A DNA stretch of 64,000 nt from Erythrobacter sp. YJ-T3-07 (GTDB taxonomy: Bacteria; Pseudomonadota; Alphaproteobacteria; Sphingomonadales; Sphingomonadaceae). A program made the translations under genes and the position numbers. Positions 57,174 through 64,000 of this stretch are shown here, piece after piece. The notes beneath the pieces were generated by a model. It made no database searches. It was not told the DNA's origin and saw nothing but the letters and a program-made list of their open reading frames with translations. The first letter of the stretch is position 1. Each line of letters begins with the position of its first letter. The stretch lies in NCBI RefSeq assembly GCF_015999305.1, contig NZ_JAEAGP010000001.1, positions 682,001-746,000 on the forward strand, in the 5' to 3' direction.

Positions 57174-58529
57174 ATGACCGATTTCGCAGCCATCATTCTC
57201 GCCGCGGGCAAGGGCACCCGCATGAAGTCAGACCTGCACAAGGTGCTCCACCCGATCGCGGGGCGGGCGATGCTGCATCACCTGATGGCCTCGATCGACA
57301 CGCTGGGGCCCAAGCGCAAGGTCGTGGTGGTCGGCGCAGGCCGCGATCAGCTGGAGGCTGCGTTGGGCGACGACGCCGAAACGCGCGTGCAGGAGCCGCA
57401 GCTGGGCACGGGCCACGCGGTGCAGCAGGCGGAAGAGCCGCTGGGCGATTTCACCGGCGATGTGCTGGTGCTCTATGGTGACGTGCCCTTCGTTCGCGGC
57501 GAGACCATGCGTGCGATGCTCGACCGGCTGCATGCCGAAGATGCGCCCAAGGTGGTCGTGCTGGGCTTCGAACCCGAAGACGCGCTCGCCTATGGCCGCG
57601 TGATCGCGGACGACGAGGGCCGCATTTCCAAGATGGTCGAGTTCAAGGACGCGAGCGAGGAAGAACGCGGGTGCACCTTGTGCAATTCGGGCCTGATGGC
57701 GGCGCGTGCGCAGGACATGTTCGACCTGCTGCGCCGCGTGGGCAACGACAACGCGCAGGGCGAATATTACCTGCCCGATATCGTCAACATCGCGATTGCG
57801 GACGGCGATACCTGCGCCGCCGTGACCGCGAGCGATCCGGGCGAGGTCGCAGGGATCAACAGCCGCGCCGAACTCGCCCGCGCCGAAGCGCAGTGGCAGG
57901 CGTTGAAGCGCGAAGAGGCGATGGCCAATGGCGCGACGCTGCGCGCGCCGGAAACCGTGTTCTTCAGTTACGACACCGAGATCGGCCGCGATGTGACGAT
58001 CGATCCCAACGTGGTCTTCGGCCCCGGCGTGCGGGTGGCCGATGGCGCGCATATCAAGGCGTTCAGCCATCTGGAGGGGGCCACCGTGGGCGAGGGCGCG
58101 CAGGTCGGCCCCTACGCCCGCCTGCGTCCCGGCGCGGTGCTGGAGAAAGACGCCTTCGTCGGCAATTTCGTCGAGATGAAGAAGGCCACGCTGGGCCAGG
58201 GTGCCAAGGCCAGCCACCTCACATACCTCGGCGATGCCGAAGTCGGCGCGGGCGCGAATATCGGCGCGGGCACGATCACCTGCAATTACGATGGCTACTT
58301 CAAGTACAAGACGACCATCGGGGAGCGGGCCTTCATCGGCTCCAACTCCGCGCTGGTCGCCCCGGTCACCATCGGTGCGGACGCGATCGTCGCGGCGGGC
58401 AGCACGGTGACGCGCGATGTCGCACCGGGCGAACTGCGGATGGAGCGGGCCGAGCAGTCGATCAAACCCGGCTGGGCGGACCGTTTCCACGATACGATGA
58501 AGAAGAAGAAGCGGGGGGAAACCAAGTGA
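57174..58529 (+). CDS. glmU: Bifunctional GlcN-1-P acetyltransferase/UDP-GlcNAc pyrophosphorylase
   Basis: A 451-residue enzyme that makes UDP-GlcNAc for peptidoglycan and LPS. The N-terminal half has LAAGKGTRMKS, QLGTGHAV and VLYGDVPF of the uridyltransferase; the C-terminal half is a left-handed beta-helix (GPYARLRPGAVL, FVGNFVEMKKA, GAGTITCNYDG) with the acetyltransferase site. Start at 57174. It overlaps the next gene by GTGA. Confidence 0.97.
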   Translation: MTDFAAIILAAGKGTRMKSDLHKVLHPIAGRAMLHHLMASIDTLGPKRKVVVVGAGRDQLEAALGDDAETRVQEPQLGTGHAVQQAEEPLGDFTGDVLVLYGDVPFVRGETMRAMLDRLHAEDAPKVVVLGFEPEDALAYGRVIADDEGRISKMVEFKDASEEERGCTLCNSGLMAARAQDMFDLLRRVGNDNAQGEYYLPDIVNIAIADGDTCAAVTASDPGEVAGINSRAELARAEAQWQALKREEAMANGATLRAPETVFFSYDTEIGRDVTIDPNVVFGPGVRVADGAHIKAFSHLEGATVGEGAQVGPYARLRPGAVLEKDAFVGNFVEMKKATLGQGAKASHLTYLGDAEVGAGANIGAGTITCNYDGYFKYKTTIGERAFIGSNSALVAPVTIGADAIVAAGSTVTRDVAPGELRMERAEQSIKPGWADRFHDTMKKKKRGETK

Positions 58530-59146
58530 AGCGAATGATTCTGGTCGGCTGCGGCGCGCTCGCGCTGGCGGCCTGTGGCGATGCTACTGCCGAAACCAGC
58601 GGGGCGACCGCGAATGACGCCGCCGAAGCTCCTGCCCGGGCAGCGGACGAGGGTGCCGAGGCGCAAGAGGACGCTGCACAGGCCGATGCGTCGGGCGATG
58701 AGAAAGCTCCGGCCGTGGCGAATGTTGCCTGTGCATCGGACGAGCAGGAGCTGTTTTCCTGCGCAGCCGGTACCAAGCGGATCGCGGTGTGCGGCGTCAC
58801 CAACGAACAGGGCCAGAAGACCGCGCAGTACCGGTTCGGCGGTTCGGGCAAGCCCGAGATCGTGCTGGACGGCGGTCGTTTCGCCAGCGTACCTTATTCG
58901 GGCGGTGGCGAGGCGCAGATCGAGTTTGCCAACGGCGGCGTGCGCTACATCGTCTACAGCCGCACGGTGCGGACCAATTTCGAGGCGGACGAGCCGAACA
59001 ATCCCGAATTCACCGATGGCGTGCTGGTCGTGCGTGACGGCAAGCCGATTGCCGAGCGCAATTGCACCGGCAAAGTCGAAGCGGTCGATGTGATGGCGGG
59101 CGATTCCTACGGCGGCGTCGCGAACGAGCTGTTCTATTACGACTGA
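58526..59146 (+). CDS. Putative lipoprotein translationally coupled to glmU
   Basis: A 206-residue protein read from a GTG at 58526 behind GGGGGGAA, overlapping the glmU stop (GTGA). The lipobox is LALAAC, followed by an Ala/Asp/Glu-rich linker of about 50 residues and a folded domain with VACASDEQELFSCAAGTKRI, CGVTNEQGQ and a Cys in ERNCTGK. I recognise no family. Its coupling to glmU may be positional only. Confidence 0.8.
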   Translation: MKRMILVGCGALALAACGDATAETSGATANDAAEAPARAADEGAEAQEDAAQADASGDEKAPAVANVACASDEQELFSCAAGTKRIAVCGVTNEQGQKTAQYRFGGSGKPEIVLDGGRFASVPYSGGGEAQIEFANGGVRYIVYSRTVRTNFEADEPNNPEFTDGVLVVRDGKPIAERNCTGKVEAVDVMAGDSYGGVANELFYYD

Positions 59147-59438
59147 CGGCACCGAAGATCGGAACGGGCGCGATGATGGCCCGCTCGCCTGCTGGCTGTG
59201 CGGGCGGCCCATCGCGACCCGGCTGCAATGGCATCATCCGGTGCCCAAGGCGAAGAAGGGGCGGGGCACCGTGCCGGTCCACCCGATCTGCCACCGCACG
59301 ATCCACGCCAATTTCACCAATGCGCAGCTGGCCAGGATCGGCGACGATCCGCAGCGGCTGAAGGATAATCCGGCGGTGGCGAAGTTCGTCGGATGGATCG
59401 CGGACAAGCCGCCCGATTTCCACGCGCCGACGCGCTAG
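59136..59438 (+). CDS. HNH endonuclease-like protein without a canonical start codon
   Basis: The frame is open from 59094 and encodes CWLCGRPIATRLQWHHPVPK then HPICHRTIHANF, an HNH fold with a CxxC pair, an HH dyad and a further CHRTIH motif. There is no ATG, GTG or TTG before CWLC. The most likely start is ATT at 59136, or the adjacent ACG where an ATG would be expected (giving TDGTEDRNG). A GTG at 59241 would remove the first zinc Cys pair. It overlaps the lipoprotein gene by 11 bp, so reinitiation is possible. Length is about 100 residues. Confidence 0.7.
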   Translation: MTTDGTEDRNGRDDGPLACWLCGRPIATRLQWHHPVPKAKKGRGTVPVHPICHRTIHANFTNAQLARIGDDPQRLKDNPAVAKFVGWIADKPPDFHAPTR

Positions 59439-59448
59439 CGAAGCAACG

Positions 59449-59838
59449 CTAGTCGCTCAGCTTTTCGCGCAGTTCTTCGGTCAGTTCGGGCGCGAAGCGC
59501 ACCACTAGCCGCGCGGTGACGAGGCCGATCACGATCCCGACCATGTCCGCGAACAGATCGTAGATATCCGCATCGCGGCCGATCAGATCGAGCCCCTGAA
59601 CGATCTCGATCAGCCCGCCGAACGCGGTCAGCAGCACGAAAATCCGCACCGCGCCCGCCTTGGGCCAGCCGGCATAGGCTAGCCCGGAGAGCACGAAGAA
59701 CGCGAAGGCATGATTGAGCTTGTCGTTCATGTTCTCCGGCCCCGGCGCGGTCGGCAGGATGGCCAGCGTGAATGCGCCGATCGCTGCCACGACCAGCGCG
59801 ATCCGCGCGAAGCGGGCAAGGCGGGGAGAGACGATCAT
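59449..59838 (-). CDS. VanZ-like family membrane protein
   Basis: A 129-residue protein with about four helices and the VanZ-type segment NDKLNHAFAFFVLSGLAYAG, then GGLIEIVQGLDLIGRDADIY, and DLFADMVGIVIG. VanZ of Enterococcus gives low-level teicoplanin resistance; the proteobacterial relatives have no defined role. It follows the HNH gene tail to tail with a 10-bp gap. Confidence 0.88.
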   Translation of the reverse strand: MIVSPRLARFARIALVVAAIGAFTLAILPTAPGPENMNDKLNHAFAFFVLSGLAYAGWPKAGAVRIFVLLTAFGGLIEIVQGLDLIGRDADIYDLFADMVGIVIGLVTARLVVRFAPELTEELREKLSD

Positions 59839-59878
59839 GGTGCGACCCGTGGGAGGGGCAGGAGCCCCGGCCAGGAAA

Positions 59879-60136
59879 TCAGCCTTCGACGTGCTCGGCG
59901 AGGATGGTCAGCCCGTTCTCGCCCACTTCGGCGAAGCCGCCGCGCACTTCGATCGTCTCGGGGCTGGCACCGGCGGTCTTGAAGATCTGCAGCGCGCCGT
60001 CGCGAATCGTCGACATGAAGGGCGCGTGGCCTTCCAGCACGCCGAATTCACCCTCGGTCCCGGGCACGACGACCATGTGCACATCGTCGCTGCGCACGTG
60101 GCGGGCGGGGGTCACCAGTTCGAAGTGGAGGGGCAT
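59879..60136 (-). CDS. atpC: ATP synthase epsilon subunit, short form
   Basis: An 85-residue epsilon subunit, starting [20 protein letters not shown] and ending [10 protein letters not shown]. Only the N-terminal beta-sandwich that joins gamma to the c-ring is present; the C-terminal two-helix inhibitory domain (about 50 residues in E. coli) is absent. There is no sign of frameshift, and a short form is known in some alphaproteobacteria. It is last in the atp cluster, 5 bp after the membrane-protein gene. Confidence 0.92.
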   Translation of the reverse strand: MPLHFELVTPARHVRSDDVHMVVVPGTEGEFGVLEGHAPFMSTIRDGALQIFKTAGASPETIEVRGGFAEVGENGLTILAEHVEG

Positions 60137-60141
60137 AATCT

Positions 60142-60630
60142 TCAGGTCTCCGTGTCGGGCCGCAGGGTCGCCGCAGCCTGTGATGTGCTGTCGAGCCGCA
60201 GCCCGATGATAATCGCTATTCCGCCGCCGATCATATAGCCGATAAAGCTCAGGATGTCGGGCCAGATCATCCGGTAGACGACCATCTGCCACGCGGCCAG
60301 CGGCATTGCGGCGATGGCGATCGCGCTGATCACGAACAGCGGCACCATGATCGGCGCGCGCTTTCCGCGCAGCCACTGGACCATGCAGCCGAAATTGATC
60401 GCGACGAACGGGAAGGCGAAGGCATAGAGCCAGACCGGTTGCGCGGGCTGGTCGAACACCATCCGCGCTGCGATCCGGAACATTTCGTCGAAATCCTGCC
60501 AGTTGTCGCGCCGCCAGCGATGGATGTCGAAGGCAGAGATCAGCAGGAAATCCGCAATGCCGAGCTGCAACAGCCGGCGGAGCAGCAGGTCGACGCCGGT
60601 CGGCGCGCTAACCTGCTGCCCATCAGCCAT
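60142..60630 (-). CDS. Membrane protein of unknown function between atpD and atpC
   Basis: A 162-residue protein with about four hydrophobic helices ([62 protein letters not shown]). It starts 6 bp after the atpD stop and ends 5 bp before atpC, so it is certainly co-transcribed with the F1 genes. I recognise no family. It is not an AtpI or AtpZ look-alike. Confidence 0.8.
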   Translation of the reverse strand: MADGQQVSAPTGVDLLLRRLLQLGIADFLLISAFDIHRWRRDNWQDFDEMFRIAARMVFDQPAQPVWLYAFAFPFVAINFGCMVQWLRGKRAPIMVPLFVISAIAIAAMPLAAWQMVVYRMIWPDILSFIGYMIGGGIAIIIGLRLDSTSQAAATLRPDTET

Positions 60631-60636
60631 GGTCGC

Positions 60637-62996
<2,360 letters not shown>

Positions 62997-63020
62997 CGTG
63001 GCTCCCTATCTCGCTGGGCT

Positions 63021-64000
63021 TCAGGCGAACTGCTTGGCGAACGCGTCGAGCGCGGCCACCGTGCGGTCCTTGATCTCACCTTCGAACTTCTTGGTTTCGC
63101 GGATGTCCTTCAGGATGTCCGCATGTTCGTGGCGCATGAAGCTGAGCATCTGCGTTTCGTATTCGGTCACCCGGTCGGTCGCGACGGAGTCGAGATAGCC
63201 GTTGGTTCCCGCGAAGATCGAGAGGACCTGCTCTTCCATCGGCATCGGCGAGAACTGCGGCTGCTTGAGCAGCTCGGTCAGGCGCGCACCGCGGTTGAGT
63301 AGCTTCTGTGTCGAGGCGTCGAGGTCCGAACCGAACTGCGCGAAGGCCGCCATTTCGCGGTACTGTGCCAGCTCCAGCTTGATCGAGCCCGCGACCTTCT
63401 TCATCGCCTTGGTCTGTGCGGCACCGCCCACGCGGCTGACCGACAGGCCGACGTTGATCGCCGGGCGGATGCCCTGGAAGAACAGGTCTGTTTCGAGGAA
63501 GATCTGGCCGTCGGTGATCGAGATCACGTTGGTCGGGATGTAGGCCGACACGTCGCCCGCCTGCGTTTCGATGATCGGCAGCGCGGTCAGCGAACCGCCG
63601 CCCATCGCATCGCTCATCTTCGCCGCACGCTCGAGCAGGCGGCTGTGGAGGTAGAACACGTCGCCCGGATAGGCTTCGCGGCCCGGAGGACGGCGCAGCA
63701 GCAGCGACATCTGGCGGTAGGCAACGGCCTGCTTGGAAAGGTCGTCGTACACGATCACGGCGTGCATGCCGTTGTCGCGGAAGAATTCGCCCATCGCGGC
63801 ACCGGTATAGGGCGCGAGATACTGCAGCGGAGCGGGCTCCGACGCGGTGGCGGCGACCACGATGGTGTATTCCATCGCGCCGTTTTCTTCGAGCTGCTTG
63901 ACGATCTGCGCGACGGTCGAGCGCTTCTGGCCGACCGCGACGTAGATGCAGTACAGCTTCTCGTTCTCGTCATCGCCCTTGTGCGCATCGCGCTGGTTGA
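63021..64000 (-). CDS. atpA: ATP synthase subunit alpha, partial (3' part)
   Basis: The C-terminal part, about 325 residues, is in the window; the 5' end lies beyond 64000. Internal ATGs such as 63875 are not the start because coding continues upstream ([20 protein letters not shown]). Features include [20 protein letters not shown] sequence ([15 protein letters not shown]), [20 protein letters not shown] and the alpha signature [14 protein letters not shown]. Gene order atpA-G-D-C is standard apart from the inserted gene before atpC. Confidence 0.97.
   Translation of the reverse strand, partial: NQRDAHKGDDENEKLYCIYVAVGQKRSTVAQIVKQLEENGAMEYTIVVAATASEPAPLQYLAPYTGAAMGEFFRDNGMHAVIVYDDLSKQAVAYRQMSLLLRRPPGREAYPGDVFYLHSRLLERAAKMSDAMGGGSLTALPIIETQAGDVSAYIPTNVISITDGQIFLETDLFFQGIRPAINVGLSVSRVGGAAQTKAMKKVAGSIKLELAQYREMAAFAQFGSDLDASTQKLLNRGARLTELLKQPQFSPMPMEEQVLSIFAGTNGYLDSVATDRVTEYETQMLSFMRHEHADILKDIRETKKFEGEIKDRTVAALDAFAKQFA

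Overview
The window is GC-rich, densely packed chromosomal DNA from an alphaproteobacterium, most likely a sphingomonad of the Erythrobacteraceae type. Supporting signs are a circularly permuted two-piece tmRNA gene, a large TonB-dependent receptor, many short lipoproteins and secreted peptidases, non-ATG starts, and dispersed palindromic intergenic repeats of the kind common in Sphingomonadales. It is mostly core genome with one clear low-GC accessory patch (about 17.6-19.3 kb). No rRNA, tRNA, CRISPR array, complete insertion sequence or prophage was seen.

Layout. 0-9.9 kb: 5' part of a UbiH-type ubiquinone hydroxylase gene, divergent dsbD, an S10 peptidase/lipoprotein pair, a CIA30 protein, a HigBA toxin-antitoxin pair, a 35-residue membrane protein, uvrB and two DUF3617 lipoproteins. 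9.9-17.4 kb: hydrolases, an extensin-like protein, an SDR, DUF4424 and VOC proteins, an SdpR/SdpI-like operon with a perfect palindrome at its start, and putP. 17.4-19.3 kb: AT-richer accessory patch with an orphan gene, an HNH endonuclease gene and the decayed tail of a DNA methyltransferase gene. 19.3-26 kb: typA, a TonB-dependent receptor, DUF805 and recF.

26-26.8 kb holds the most unusual locus: a sigma-54-like promoter followed by three tandem paralogous 37-39-residue membrane proteins and a PspC-domain protein. 26.8-31.6 kb: SDR, NUDIX hydrolase, a lemA operon with three TPM-domain proteins, and mscL. 31.6-32.1 kb: ssrA. 32.2-41.8 kb is one long minus-strand run: lptD, surA, pdxA and rsmA (outer-membrane assembly, vitamin B6, ribosome maturation), then an M20 hydrolase, astA and astB (arginine catabolism).

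42-50.8 kb: pepA, DUF2256 and holC, ndk, an unusual Cys-rich lipoprotein, purM with a purN-YjbR fusion, a probable DUF2066-like exported protein, hdaA, a serine acetyltransferase and DUF2794. 50.9-59.8 kb: membrane proteins, an SDR, an S9 peptidase, gph, glmU with a lipoprotein, an HNH gene without a normal start codon, and a VanZ-like protein. 59.9-64 kb: F1 ATP synthase genes atpA-atpG-atpD-atpC, with an extra membrane-protein gene between atpD and atpC. Assignments rest on motifs and context read from the sequence; no database search was possible.
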